Notes: generated by a model from the sequence alone, not told the origin. 14,150 nucleotides of DNA from Actinomycetota bacterium (GCA_903970355.1 CAJCIF010000446.1:1-14150); one strand, 5' to 3'. Positions 1 to 6,843 are shown, numbered from the stretch's first letter. Numbers and translations: made by a program.

Positions 1-378
1 CAATTTTTCTGCTACAAATCGGCCTAATTCGCGAATGTTCAAGCCTTCCACCACAACGCGCAGATCAGCACCACCCGATACCAGCCAAACACTTTGCACT
101 TCCGGATAGCGGTATATTCTTTCAGCGACAGCATCAAAGCCGACATCTCGCGCCGGCATTACCTTTACATCGATAAAAGCCAGTACCTTTTCAGTGCCTG
201 CTTTATCCCAGTCGATGATGGTTTTGTAACGCTTAATAATGCCTTTGCTCTCATATTCCGTTACAGCAGTACGGATCTCGTCCTCAGTCCGCCCAGTAAG
301 TGTTGCGAGCTTACTTATGGAAGTGCGAGCATCTTTAGCGAGTATATGGAGTATTTCGTTGGGCTGTGAATTCGGCAT
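1..378 (-). CDS. Lrp/AsnC-family transcriptional regulator (3' end outside the window)
   Basis: The minus strand is open from an ATG at 378-376 to base 1 (126 codons), so the gene's 3' end lies beyond the left edge. Residues about 5-55 read as the Lrp-type winged helix-turn-helix: an ILHILAKDART helix, ISKLATLTGRTEDEIRTAV as the recognition unit, then the typical wing GIIKRYKTIID. From about residue 65 the sequence VLAFIDVKVMP...VQSVWLVSGGADLRVVVEG matches the ligand-sensing RAM (alpha/beta ACT-like) domain of this family. Such proteins bind DNA as dimers or octamers and usually respond to amino acids; the ligand here cannot be told. An in-frame TAG 12 bases upstream of the ATG leaves no earlier start. 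No good Shine-Dalgarno sits at normal spacing, although a TAGAAT just upstream could be a -10 with a very short leader. It is divergent from the SGNH-like gene, which may be a target (inference). Family call is firm. Confidence 0.9.
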   Translation of the reverse strand, partial: MPNSQPNEILHILAKDARTSISKLATLTGRTEDEIRTAVTEYESKGIIKRYKTIIDWDKAGTEKVLAFIDVKVMPARDVGFDAVAERIYRYPEVQSVWLVSGGADLRVVVEGLNIRELGRFVAEKL

Positions 379-504
379 TGCTTGAAAATTCTAGCGTATC
401 GGAGCCTTCCTGTGGTTTTCTTAATTCTTTAACTGGAAGTTAGTGTCGGATACGGTTAATATTACCGGGTCTTGACGCCGCTACCTGGTCCCTGGGTACG
501 GGTA
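379..504. promoter_or_regulatory. Divergent intergenic region between the Lrp-type gene and the SGNH-like gene
   Basis: This gap must carry start signals for both flanking genes. A TAGAAT (minus strand, about 388-393) lies just upstream of the regulator start, and a TAATAT (plus strand, 457-462) lies upstream of the SGNH-like gene. Neither has a recognisable -35 at 16-18 bases. Six-base inverted copies CGTATC (395-400) and GATACG (449-454) are 48 bases apart and could be regulator half-sites, but such short repeats arise by chance. Confidence 0.3.
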
Positions 505-1515
505 ATGCTTCTCTCAAACGATATACGTTTTACTGCAATGTCTTCTGATCGGCCGGTCAAAACTTTCCCGCAGTTTCCGATTGCGTTGGCTTGCTTTTGC
601 TTAATTATCGTCGTGCTTTGTGCCATGCCACCATGGAGTGCAAAGGAGGGCATGTATGGTTCGCTCAAGGATAAACACAGCCGCCTGGTCTCGATTGCGT
701 CTCCAAAGGTGATCTTGGTTGGCGGTTCTAACCTGGCCTATGGCGTAGACAGTGTTCAATTGGAAAAATCCCTCCACATGCCCGTCGTTAATATGGGTTT
801 GTGCACAAACTTCGGCCTCGCCTTCATGCTGGAAGAACTGAAAGGGCATATCGGGCCAGGAGACATCATTGTTGTATCTCCTGAACACGAGTTGTTTTAC
901 GACTTGGCTTACGGTTGCCGCGACGTTTTTCATGCCATAGAAGTCTATCCGCCATCGGCAGCCTGGCTATTAGCTTCGTATGCCGAGCACCCAAGTCACA
1001 GTTTTATTTTTCTCAAAAACCTGCAGAGTTATGTTTCTGCAAAGTGCCACTATATATACAGTCAACTTTTAGCTGGTCACAGTGCGCTTTTTGATACTAG
1101 CAAGGGGGCGCGACGCTACTTTAACGAAGAGGGAGATTATTACGGGGATGCAGCCAGTAAGCCAATTGTCTTTGACAATGGTGACTTGATTCCACGTAGT
1201 TCATTTGATCCTGATTCAGTTGAGATGTTGAACGACTTCTTTACCTATGCTAATTCCAATGGGGCAACATTATTGTTATCACCGCCTGTTGAAAGTGTGA
1301 ACAGTTACGTTCAATCGCAATGGGATATTAGTGATTTGTACAGCAGGTTGAAAGGCCACTTAAAAGCCAAGATTCTGACCTCTCCTCAGTTTCTTGCTCT
1401 ACCGAACGATGAATTTTTTGATTCTCCGTATCATCTTCGCTATGAGTATCGTTCTTTTCGAACGAAGGTCTTAAGCAAAAACATTGCGCATTCCGTCCAG
1501 ATAAGCCAGCGCTGA
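505..1515 (+). CDS. Membrane-anchored SGNH/GDSL-hydrolase-like protein
   Basis: From the ATG at 505 the protein is 336 residues. One hydrophobic segment (about 24-44, IALACFCLIIVVLC) should act as an uncleaved anchor, with the rest outside the cytoplasm. The extracytoplasmic domain begins with VILVGGSNLAYGVDS, which resembles SGNH block I with Ser75 as the candidate nucleophile. It ends with FFDSPYHL followed by RSFRTKVL, where Asp306 and His310 could complete the triad. The spacing D-x-x-x-H differs from the classic D-x-x-H but is compatible with AlgJ/DltD-like relatives that act on cell-surface polysaccharides or lipids. The substrate is unknown. The frame opens earlier with a TTG at 472, and another ATG lies at 538 just before the anchor; none has a clear Shine-Dalgarno, so the start is uncertain. 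The gene converges on the coiled-coil gene with only 15 bases between stops. Confidence 0.75.
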   Translation: MLLSNDIRFTAMSSDRPVKTFPQFPIALACFCLIIVVLCAMPPWSAKEGMYGSLKDKHSRLVSIASPKVILVGGSNLAYGVDSVQLEKSLHMPVVNMGLCTNFGLAFMLEELKGHIGPGDIIVVSPEHELFYDLAYGCRDVFHAIEVYPPSAAWLLASYAEHPSHSFIFLKNLQSYVSAKCHYIYSQLLAGHSALFDTSKGARRYFNEEGDYYGDAASKPIVFDNGDLIPRSSFDPDSVEMLNDFFTYANSNGATLLLSPPVESVNSYVQSQWDISDLYSRLKGHLKAKILTSPQFLALPNDEFFDSPYHLRYEYRSFRTKVLSKNIAHSVQISQR

Positions 1516-1530
1516 TTGAAAATAAAGCGG

Positions 1531-2136
1531 TTAGTCACCCAATAGCTTTTCTTCTGCTATTTCGACAAATTGAGCAAAGCTGTTTCCTGCCTGTCTTGCC
1601 TTGAGAGGCTCAAGAAGCTTCTTCATATCCGCTTTACCACCGGTAGAAAGTGGAAGCAATTCGCGACTCTTCAAGTCCGTGAGGCGATTGGTAAATTGCA
1701 AAAGCCCATCTGGTTCGGATTGCGTATGGACGAATTCTTTTAGCACACGGAAAAACGTTCTCACATCGTTTTCATCATCAGTCGAATTAATTGGCACACC
1801 CATACTTTTAAGTTTTGCCAGCGATTCCTGGAATGTCTCGTTTTCGTCAGCATCTTTAACGGCGATAAGCAAAGGCGCTATCACCTTCAAAAGCTCAAAA
1901 AAGTCGTGTTCAGCTTGTCTTTTTGCCTCACTGCTAATCTTTTCGGCAGCCTCAGCCGCTGCTATGGCATTCTCTGTTTCTTTCTTCAGTACATCGAACT
2001 GAAGTTTGGTTTCCTCAACAGCTTTGGCCGCTGCTGTCAGCTTGCCAATGGATTGCATGACATAAACCAAAATGAAGACCAGAGCAACCGCACTTACTCC
2101 GAAAGCTAAGAGAAGAATTTGGTCGATTGCCATCAT
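1531..2136 (-). CDS. Single-pass membrane coiled-coil protein, function unknown
   Basis: 201 residues. A hydrophobic segment at about residues 6-28 (ILLLAFGVSAVALVFILVYV) is followed by a charged, Ala/Glu/Lys-rich stretch at about 31-80 with heptad-like spacing that should form a coiled coil. The rest (about 80-200) is helical-looking, with acidic patches around 95-125, and matches nothing I recognise. The architecture recalls RmuC-like, LapA-like or DUF948-like anchored coiled coils, but no family motif supports naming one. The start is a double ATG (2136-2134 and 2133-2131). A purine stretch GAAGAAC lies upstream at long spacing, so ribosome binding looks weak. Its upstream region is shared with the small plus-strand ORF at 2375 and contains a strong hairpin. 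Confidence 0.7.
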   Translation of the reverse strand: MMAIDQILLLAFGVSAVALVFILVYVMQSIGKLTAAAKAVEETKLQFDVLKKETENAIAAAEAAEKISSEAKRQAEHDFFELLKVIAPLLIAVKDADENETFQESLAKLKSMGVPINSTDDENDVRTFFRVLKEFVHTQSEPDGLLQFTNRLTDLKSRELLPLSTGGKADMKKLLEPLKARQAGNSFAQFVEIAEEKLLGD

Positions 2137-2374
2137 GTGATATTCACAAGTTCTTCAGGAAAGTTGGCTAAATTGATGGTAGAGAGCCTAGGCGGAAAAG
2201 AATTCTATTTCGAGTTCTTTCCGCCTAACTATGGGGTATTTTGCCCTGGTGTAATTAATAATTCGTGCCACATTTATGCCACGCAAAAGCTCTAGAGTCA
2301 AATTTGCAAGTTTAAAGACGGAATGCACCCAGCGACAAATTGAACGGCTAGCTTAAATTCGGAGAAACCAATCA
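2137..2374. promoter_or_regulatory. Divergent intergenic region with hairpin
   Basis: The 238 bases lie between two divergent starts. They hold the inverted repeat at 2189-2227 (listed separately) and an AT-rich stretch TAATTAATAATT (about 2252-2263) that could supply a -10. I cannot pair it with a convincing -35. A 26-codon ATG-to-TAA frame at 2276-2356 is present but has no ribosome binding site and is not called. Confidence 0.35.
2189..2227. repeat. Strong inverted repeat (16-bp stem, 6-base loop)
   Basis: The left arm 2189-2205 (TAGGCGGAAAAGAATTC) pairs with the right arm 2212-2227 (GAGTTCTTTCCGCCTA). This gives ten uninterrupted pairs, one bulged A (2199) and six more pairs including one T.G. 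The loop is TATTTC. No run of T follows on either strand, so it is not a standard intrinsic terminator. It sits upstream of both flanking genes, so it may be a leader structure or a protein-binding dyad. The hairpin is seen directly; its role is inferred. Confidence 0.6.
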
Positions 2375-2584
2375 ATGGCAGTTAGAGGACAAGCACGAAT
2401 CAAACCAAGAGTTCGTTTGTGTGCCCTTGATGGTGGAGCTTCGAAGAGCAATCAACAGCAACCAAAAGCTAGCCGCTCCTTGTCTGGCCATTCCGATGTT
2501 TGCAAGAATGGTGTCTGCTCTATAGACAGCAACTTTGTAAAAACCATTAGAGAATCAAAAGTGCGCGCTAGCGATTCGCTGTAA
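2375..2584 (+). CDS. Small basic Ser/Lys-rich hypothetical protein (69 aa)
   Basis: Support comes from a GGAG at 2361-2364, ten bases before the ATG, and from the tail-to-tail fit: its TAA (2582-2584) abuts the stop of the converging TPR gene at 2585 exactly. The product is hydrophilic and basic, with no signal peptide or membrane segment. A central VCKNGVCS motif has two cysteines four residues apart. The N-terminus is Arg-rich (ARIKPRVRL) and the rest is rich in Ser, Lys and Gln. I do not recognise it. It could be a small nucleic-acid-binding or regulatory protein, or a chance frame. Conservation in relatives would decide. Confidence 0.45.
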   Translation: MAVRGQARIKPRVRLCALDGGASKSNQQQPKASRSLSGHSDVCKNGVCSIDSNFVKTIRESKVRASDSL

Positions 2585-3694
2585 TCAGCCGAGCGGAAAC
2601 ATCAACAGTTGTTGTTTAGATTGCCCTGCGTGTTCTTCGATTTTGTGAGCCTGAACTTCTAATTTGGCAGCTTCACTGGCTTTGCCTGTCTCTTTCAGTA
2701 CGCCGGCTAATCGCTTGAGCGGAATGATCATGTTTACGTCCTGTACACCAAAAGTCCTGGTCACTCCGTCTATGGCTGTTCGATAGTTTTTTTCTGCCGA
2801 TTTGTGATCTGCTTTCTTTTCATACAGGTCTCCCATGCCAACTGCTCCCATAACTAACGGTGCATAAAGCCCCGGCCCGCCCTGAGCCATGAGAGTTTGA
2901 AACGCCTTTTCTGCCTCGGAATATTTATTCTCGCCGATTTTTATATAGCCCATAGTTTGCTGTGAGAAAAAAACGTTTACATCGGGAGTGGACTCTTTTT
3001 TGATGTCGTTCATGAGCTGCCGGCAAAGTGTTTCGGCTTGCTTATAGTGTTTGAGTTTGAGACTGACATTTGTAAGGGTAAGCAATGCCTTGTTGCGATT
3101 TGGGATTGCGGCGCCATTTTTTATATCCAGAATTTTGAAGCACTGAAGATAAGCTTGTTCGGCCTTCACATAGTCCTTTTTGTTCCAGTAAAGATCACCA
3201 AGGGCAGAAACAGAGCGCAGAAGGTTATGATTCGTCGGTCCATAAATTTTTGTTTTTAGAGCGATCGCATGTTTGAGAGAATTCTCTCGCTTAGTCGGAT
3301 CTTGATGGGCAAGATAGGAGTCGGCTAAATCATCGAGCCAGACAATAACTTCAGATGATGCCAATCCCTTCTTCTGGACGTTCAGGTCGAGTTGCATGAT
3401 CTGCAAATAGTAAGGCTCTGCTTTTTCATACTGGCTATTCAGCACAAGAGCAGTGGCAAGACGCACTGTGCTTTGCAAATATTCCGGTGAAGCAACTCCA
3501 TAGGTATCCTTTGCAAAGGCGGCTGCTTCTTTGAACTTTTCGCTAGCGGCAAAAAATTCGCCAGCCAGGTGGTCTGAATCACCGGCATCTTGTAGTTGCT
3601 GCCATTTTGTGGGAACGGCGCAAGCTGAGAAAGGCACCATCGTGTTTGGCAGCAGCATCAAAATAATGAATAAGATGCGCCACGTAAAGGTCAT
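2585..3694 (-). CDS. Exported tetratricopeptide-repeat protein
   Basis: 369 residues from the chosen ATG at 3694-3692. The frame has another ATG at 3709, overlapping the upstream gene's stop as ATGA. However, GAGAGGT (minus strand, 3707-3701) lies six bases before the 3694 ATG and favours that start. The N-terminus is a signal sequence (TWRILFIILMLLPNTMVPFSAC); the Cys after FSA could be lipidated, although Phe at -3 makes a poor lipobox. The body is a series of TPR-like helix pairs, with kinesin-light-chain-style repeats such as LGDLYWNKKDYVKAEQAYLQCF, IKIGENKYSEAEKAFQTLM and MGDLYEKKADHKSAEKNYRTAI. TPR arrays are protein-interaction scaffolds; here it should act in the periplasm or on the membrane. 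It is translationally coupled to the hydrolase-fold gene upstream, which suggests a shared task (inference). Confidence 0.8.
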   Translation of the reverse strand: MTFTWRILFIILMLLPNTMVPFSACAVPTKWQQLQDAGDSDHLAGEFFAASEKFKEAAAFAKDTYGVASPEYLQSTVRLATALVLNSQYEKAEPYYLQIMQLDLNVQKKGLASSEVIVWLDDLADSYLAHQDPTKRENSLKHAIALKTKIYGPTNHNLLRSVSALGDLYWNKKDYVKAEQAYLQCFKILDIKNGAAIPNRNKALLTLTNVSLKLKHYKQAETLCRQLMNDIKKESTPDVNVFFSQQTMGYIKIGENKYSEAEKAFQTLMAQGGPGLYAPLVMGAVGMGDLYEKKADHKSAEKNYRTAIDGVTRTFGVQDVNMIIPLKRLAGVLKETGKASEAAKLEVQAHKIEEHAGQSKQQLLMFPLG

Positions 3695-3705
3695 GGTTGA
3701 ACCTC

Positions 3706-4653
3706 TCATTTCAAGACAAACTTGAGCCCTTCAACAAGATCGCTGTTTGTTATAGCGGGTGCTTCGCCCTGCACCTCAATTTCCTTAAGGTCAATGTCAC
3801 GGTTGCGCAGGCTTCTTGCTAAATTTCGTTGCAGTTGCACTGAGTTAACCGCATCCAAATTCGCGGTTACAAGAGCAACTTTGCCATCTGTCGGAAAGAG
3901 AGGCCAATTGGCTTCCAGGCTATTGTTGAAGTAGTCACTGGCTACCTGCTTTATTTTTTCGTTTTCGGAAACCAGATACTCTTTGTGAGGAGCGGCCGGC
4001 TTTCCACCAAATGCCTTTTCCATTGTGCTTTTTACATCACCACCAGCCGTCTGGCGATACAGTTCGGCCAGATCGCTTACTGCCGATACCGCTACCACTC
4101 CGCAAATTTTTTCCTTGAGGTCTTTTGGGGCACAGGCGTAATAATTTATCGCCGTTGTGCCGCCCATATCCTCACCCATAAGAACAATTTTGTCGGTTGG
4201 ATGCGTGGCGATAAAATCATGAATATTGTGTGTGATGTCAATACGAGCCTGGCGCCTACCCCAGGAGTCCTTGCCGCCATAGTTGAGCGAAAGAATTGAG
4301 ACGGTCGGAAACTCCTTTTGAATTGCTTCGGCAAGCGTTTTGCCAGTTTTGCCCACAAAAGGTGCCGTGTAAGTTTCATTTAGCTTATGCAGGTATACAA
4401 CCAGCACGGAAGTGCCCAGAAAAGATTTACTGGACGGCAAAAGGAAAGCGTAGTTGTCTTCCTTCTTATCTATTTCACTCTGGAAAGATTGTGTCGTGAA
4501 GTTGAGAGCCGCTTGAGCGATTGGAACAGTTACGTAGAAAGCTGCCAATAGCAATAGCCCAAATGACAATCGAAAGACTAGCCTGACCTTTAAGAATGGA
4601 GCAGGCCGCTCTTGAAAAATGGAGTAGGAGTGGGGGCTGATTCGGCGGACCAA
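3706..4653 (-). CDS. Exported alpha/beta-hydrolase-fold protein, probably catalytically degenerate
   Basis: 315 residues from a TTG start; a TGA nine bases upstream in frame blocks extension. The long N-terminal region contains a signal sequence (about 22-48, ending AQA-AL). The core shows the fold's order: strand LVVYLHK (84-90), where the usual HG oxyanion motif has become HK; strand ILSLNYGG (120-127); then IVLMGEDMGGTTAINYYA (156-172), the nucleophile elbow. The elbow has Asp162 (GEDMGG) where serine hydrolases have G-x-S-x-G. The following strand (KVALVTANLDAVNS) carries Asp267 at the usual acid position. The C-terminal segment EIEVQGEAPAITNSD lacks the expected catalytic His. Asp nucleophiles occur in dehalogenases and epoxide hydrolases, but those still need the His. 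A binding or scaffold role is therefore likely (inference). The gene is followed by the TPR gene. A TATAAA at 4692-4687 could be its -10. Confidence 0.7.
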   Translation of the reverse strand: MVRRISPHSYSIFQERPAPFLKVRLVFRLSFGLLLLAAFYVTVPIAQAALNFTTQSFQSEIDKKEDNYAFLLPSSKSFLGTSVLVVYLHKLNETYTAPFVGKTGKTLAEAIQKEFPTVSILSLNYGGKDSWGRRQARIDITHNIHDFIATHPTDKIVLMGEDMGGTTAINYYACAPKDLKEKICGVVAVSAVSDLAELYRQTAGGDVKSTMEKAFGGKPAAPHKEYLVSENEKIKQVASDYFNNSLEANWPLFPTDGKVALVTANLDAVNSVQLQRNLARSLRNRDIDLKEIEVQGEAPAITNSDLVEGLKFVLK

Positions 4654-4660
4654 GTGTCGT

Positions 4661-4692
4661 CAACATGTTGATATCTACGACAACATTTTATA
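4661..4692 (-). promoter_or_regulatory. Possible promoter/operator for the hydrolase-fold/TPR pair
   Basis: On the minus strand a TATAAA (4692-4687) lies about 34 bases upstream of the TTG start. Downstream of it is a perfect 10-bp palindrome CAACATGTTG (4661-4670), with a second CAACAT at 4681-4686, 20 bases (two helical turns) from the first. No good -35 is visible, so this is a weak candidate. Confidence 0.25.
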
Positions 4693-4840
4693 AGGGAACG
4701 GCTTACCTTGCTCTCTTGGCAATTCTTGTCGGCTAATAGTGATACTACTGGCAGTGCCCATTATCGTTGCCCTGCCTGCTTTTGTCCACTTGGTAAGTTC
4801 GATACAAAATTGCCCTAACGAGATGCGGGGCACGCCAAAA

Positions 4841-4859
4841 GGTGGCCCGTAAGGTCACC
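4841..4859. repeat. Small hairpin upstream of the replication-relaxation-like gene
   Basis: GGTGGCC (4841-4847) pairs with GGTCACC (4853-4859) over a CGTAA loop, seven pairs with one G.T. The left arm can instead pair with the preceding GGGC...CC (4827-4836) over an AAAA loop, so two structures compete. On the minus strand the stem is followed by TTTT. The remaining 280-base gap (4654-4934) shows nothing else I can name. Confidence 0.3.
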
Positions 4860-4934
4860 CAGAAAAAACTAACCTAAATATGCGGATTTGTGCAGCACGG
4901 CGAGGGTTGCTTCGACTAGAATCAGAATTGAGGG

Positions 4935-5777
4935 GTGTTTAGGTGTGTGAACCAGCACTTGATGGATAAGCTTGGAAGGTCAAGACCGAATAAGCGGAAT
5001 CTCGTTCTAATGCAACGAGATATTTGGGCGCTCGTCCAGCTGTACCTGCACCGCACCATTGGATCAAGCCAACTGGCGCGCCTCTGTTTCCCTGATATTA
5101 GCTATGAGACAGCCAGGAAAAGACTGCGCCGTTTGCAACAGGCCGGTTTTACGGCCTCTGCTTCCAGTGGGCGGATGGAAGGGCGTGGTCGCCCGGAGCT
5201 CATCTATTTTTTGACCGGTTCAGGTGCTAAAGCTCTTGAGCAAAATCGCGGCATTTCCTGGGAAACGATCCCAACCGGTCCGCCGCATACGTATCATAAA
5301 GAACATTTTTTGCGATTAGTTGATGTTCGGCTTGCTCTTCAGGAAGCACAGAACACTCAACTTTTATCCGATCTTGAATTCATAACCGGCCGTGAATTTT
5401 GGAAAGAGCTCTCCGGTGAAATGATTGTCTCTGAAGAGCAGGCCGATGCCACTATATCTTTTCGATATCCTGAAATGGAGTCGCTCTCCATTCTTTTAGA
5501 AATTGACACGGGAAACTTCAGGCAAACCAGGCACTGGGAGCCGAAAATTCGTGCTTTTCTCAAAACCGGTTGTCCAATTTGGGTGGTGACCGGAAGCGCA
5601 CCGCGCATCTCAACCCTGCGTAAATGGACTCAACCTCTCCTTGAAGAAGCTAATGTCGGTCCGGGGAAATGCATATTTGGTGTTTATCAAGACATCGTCG
5701 ATAACGGCATTTTTGGCGCGACATGGTATCGCACTGATGGCAGTATCACAAATCTGCGCCCGAATTTTAAGGCGTAA
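4935..5777 (+). CDS. Replication-relaxation-family-like protein (winged helix plus nuclease-like domain)
   Basis: Up to 280 residues. Residues about 28-75 form a winged helix-turn-helix (IWALVQLYLHRTIGSSQLARLCFP, then SYETARKRLRRLQQAGF), with the wing GRGRPELIYFLTGSGAKAL. A second domain begins at HTYHKEHFLRLVDVRLAL. It contains ADATISF, LLEIDTGNF and WEPKIRAFLKTG, an order (Asp171, Glu189-x-Asp191, Lys204) that resembles the replication-relaxation family (Pfam Replic_Relax) and loosely the PD-(D/E)xK nuclease core. Members were first linked to plasmid replication and DNA relaxation; the biochemistry is poorly known. GTG at 4935 is the first possible start. GAGGGG (4930-4935) better serves the in-frame GTG at 4947; an ATG lies at 4962. 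No mobile-element gene adjoins it. Its 3' end overlaps the convergent OppF-like gene by 11 bases. Confidence 0.7.
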   Translation: MFRCVNQHLMDKLGRSRPNKRNLVLMQRDIWALVQLYLHRTIGSSQLARLCFPDISYETARKRLRRLQQAGFTASASSGRMEGRGRPELIYFLTGSGAKALEQNRGISWETIPTGPPHTYHKEHFLRLVDVRLALQEAQNTQLLSDLEFITGREFWKELSGEMIVSEEQADATISFRYPEMESLSILLEIDTGNFRQTRHWEPKIRAFLKTGCPIWVVTGSAPRISTLRKWTQPLLEEANVGPGKCIFGVYQDIVDNGIFGATWYRTDGSITNLRPNFKA

Positions 5778-6750
5778 TGAGTGTTTCCGCGAAATGGCAG
5801 GCTGAGAAATGGCCCGGGGTTATTTCTCTTAGAGGAGGGACCTCAGCTCGGCAGCGGTCTTGCGCCACCGGGCAGCGAGTATGAAAAGCACACCCAGGAG
5901 GAGGATTTGCCGGACTCGGCAGATCGCCTTGCAGTAATATCCTCTTGCTTCGATCAAAGTGAGGGTCTGGGATGGGAGCGGCACTAATGAGTGCTTGCGT
6001 GTAAGGATGGAGAGGCTGTTTGTAGACTTGTTCGCATGGGCCATGTTCCACGATCTTTCCTAGATACATAACTGCAATACGATCGCTTATATAGCGCACC
6101 ACGTCAAGGTTGTGTGCTATGAACAGATATGTAAGTTGAAACTCTTTTTTCAAATCAATCAACAAATTCAAAATTTGAGCTTGCACACTGACGTCTAATG
6201 CCGACACGGGTTCATCGGCTACGATCACTTTCGGTCGCAGTGCAAGCGCTCTAGCTATGCCGATTCTCTGCCGTTGCCCACCTGAAAATTCATGCGGATA
6301 TCTGTTGGCCATCTCTTTAGATAGCCCAACCAGTTCCAAAAGATTGTTTATACGATCGTTTAGCTCTTTGCCTTTTGCAATTTTGTGAACTTCAAGAGGC
6401 TCTGCCACTATCTGCGCTACCGTCATGCGCGGATCCAAACTGGCATAAGGATTTTGAAAAACAATTTGTAAATTGCGACGCACCCCTTTCATCGTTTTGG
6501 AATCGCAATTGAGAATGTCGGTACCGTCGAAATTTACCTCGCCCTCAGTAGCGGGTAAAAGTCGCAACATGACTCGACCGAGTGTGGATTTACCGCAACC
6601 GGATTCTCCGACCAGCCCGAGCGTTTCACCGGCGACAATGTTGAGATCAATGCCATCCAGGGCGCGCACTGCTCCAACCTGGCGGTTGAAAAATCCCTTG
6701 CGAATCGGGAAGTGCTTCTTAAGATTTTTAACTGTAACTAAATCCGTCAC
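5767..6750 (-). CDS. Oligopeptide/dipeptide ABC transporter ATP-binding protein (OppF/DppF type)
   Basis: 327 residues from a GTG at 6750-6748, chosen because GGTGAGG lies six bases upstream and because MTDLVTVKNLKKHFPI is the standard OppF/DppF opening. The frame stays open to a TTG at 6801, but that start falls inside a palindrome. Walker A GESGCGKST is at 48-56, Q-loop Gln99 (VFQNPYASLDPRMTV), signature SGGQRQR 156-162, Walker B VIVADEP 175-181 and switch His213 (IAHNLDVV). The C-terminal oligopeptide/dipeptide domain carries Cys287, Cys293, Cys300 and Cys318 (GCAFHTRCPVAQDRC...SACH), the set that binds an iron-sulfur cluster in Dpp/Opp ATPases. It should power peptide or related solute import from the cytoplasmic face. 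No permease, binding protein or OppD partner is in the window. An OppF versus DppF or nickel/glutathione assignment cannot be made. Confidence 0.93.
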   Translation of the reverse strand: MTDLVTVKNLKKHFPIRKGFFNRQVGAVRALDGIDLNIVAGETLGLVGESGCGKSTLGRVMLRLLPATEGEVNFDGTDILNCDSKTMKGVRRNLQIVFQNPYASLDPRMTVAQIVAEPLEVHKIAKGKELNDRINNLLELVGLSKEMANRYPHEFSGGQRQRIGIARALALRPKVIVADEPVSALDVSVQAQILNLLIDLKKEFQLTYLFIAHNLDVVRYISDRIAVMYLGKIVEHGPCEQVYKQPLHPYTQALISAAPIPDPHFDRSKRILLQGDLPSPANPPPGCAFHTRCPVAQDRCRAEVPPLREITPGHFSACHFAETLITP

Positions 6751-6774
6751 CGAAAACCTCACCGTAGCACGCCA

Positions 6775-6810
6775 AATCAAGGCTTGCAGCTTAAGCCGCA
6801 AGCCTTGATT
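6775..6810. repeat. 36-bp near-perfect palindrome before the OppF-type gene
   Basis: Outer arms AATCAAGGCTTGC (6775-6787) and GCAAGCCTTGATT (6798-6810) are exact inverted copies. The centre GCTTAAGC (6789-6796) is itself palindromic about the same axis, so the only mismatch is A6788 with C6797. It lies 33 bases after the stop of the small membrane-protein gene and 24 bases before the OppF-type GTG, as read on the minus strand. There is only a weak T run (GATTTGG) after the stem on that strand. It could be a terminator/attenuator for the upstream gene or a dimeric operator. The structure is seen; the function is inferred. Confidence 0.7.
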
Positions 6811-6843
6811 ATAGATGCACTGTGGAGGAGTTACGAGTGCCGT

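Noticed and set aside
94..369. 91-codon plus-strand open frame
   Set aside because: It lies antisense to the Lrp/AsnC-type gene, whose domains are clear over the whole stretch.
2276..2356. 26-codon ATG-to-TAA frame just before the 69-aa ORF
   Set aside because: There is no ribosome binding site and no recognisable product, and a frame this short is expected by chance.
4475..4666. Minus-strand frame with ATG at 4666, offset from the hydrolase-fold gene, suggesting a frameshifted N-terminus
   Set aside because: The hydrolase frame from its own TTG already gives a plausible signal sequence, and the shifted frame's product (Pro/Leu-rich, then ILKGQASLSIVIWAIAIG) matches no expected start. A frameshift is possible but not needed.
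4827..4859. Competing hairpins read as an attenuator
   Set aside because: The stems are short, no leader peptide is apparent, and the plus-strand gene begins about 75 bases later with no T run between.
6751..6801. Longer OppF-type start at TTG 6801
   Set aside because: It would place the first codons inside the palindrome, and the GGTGAGG site and family N-terminus both point to GTG 6750.
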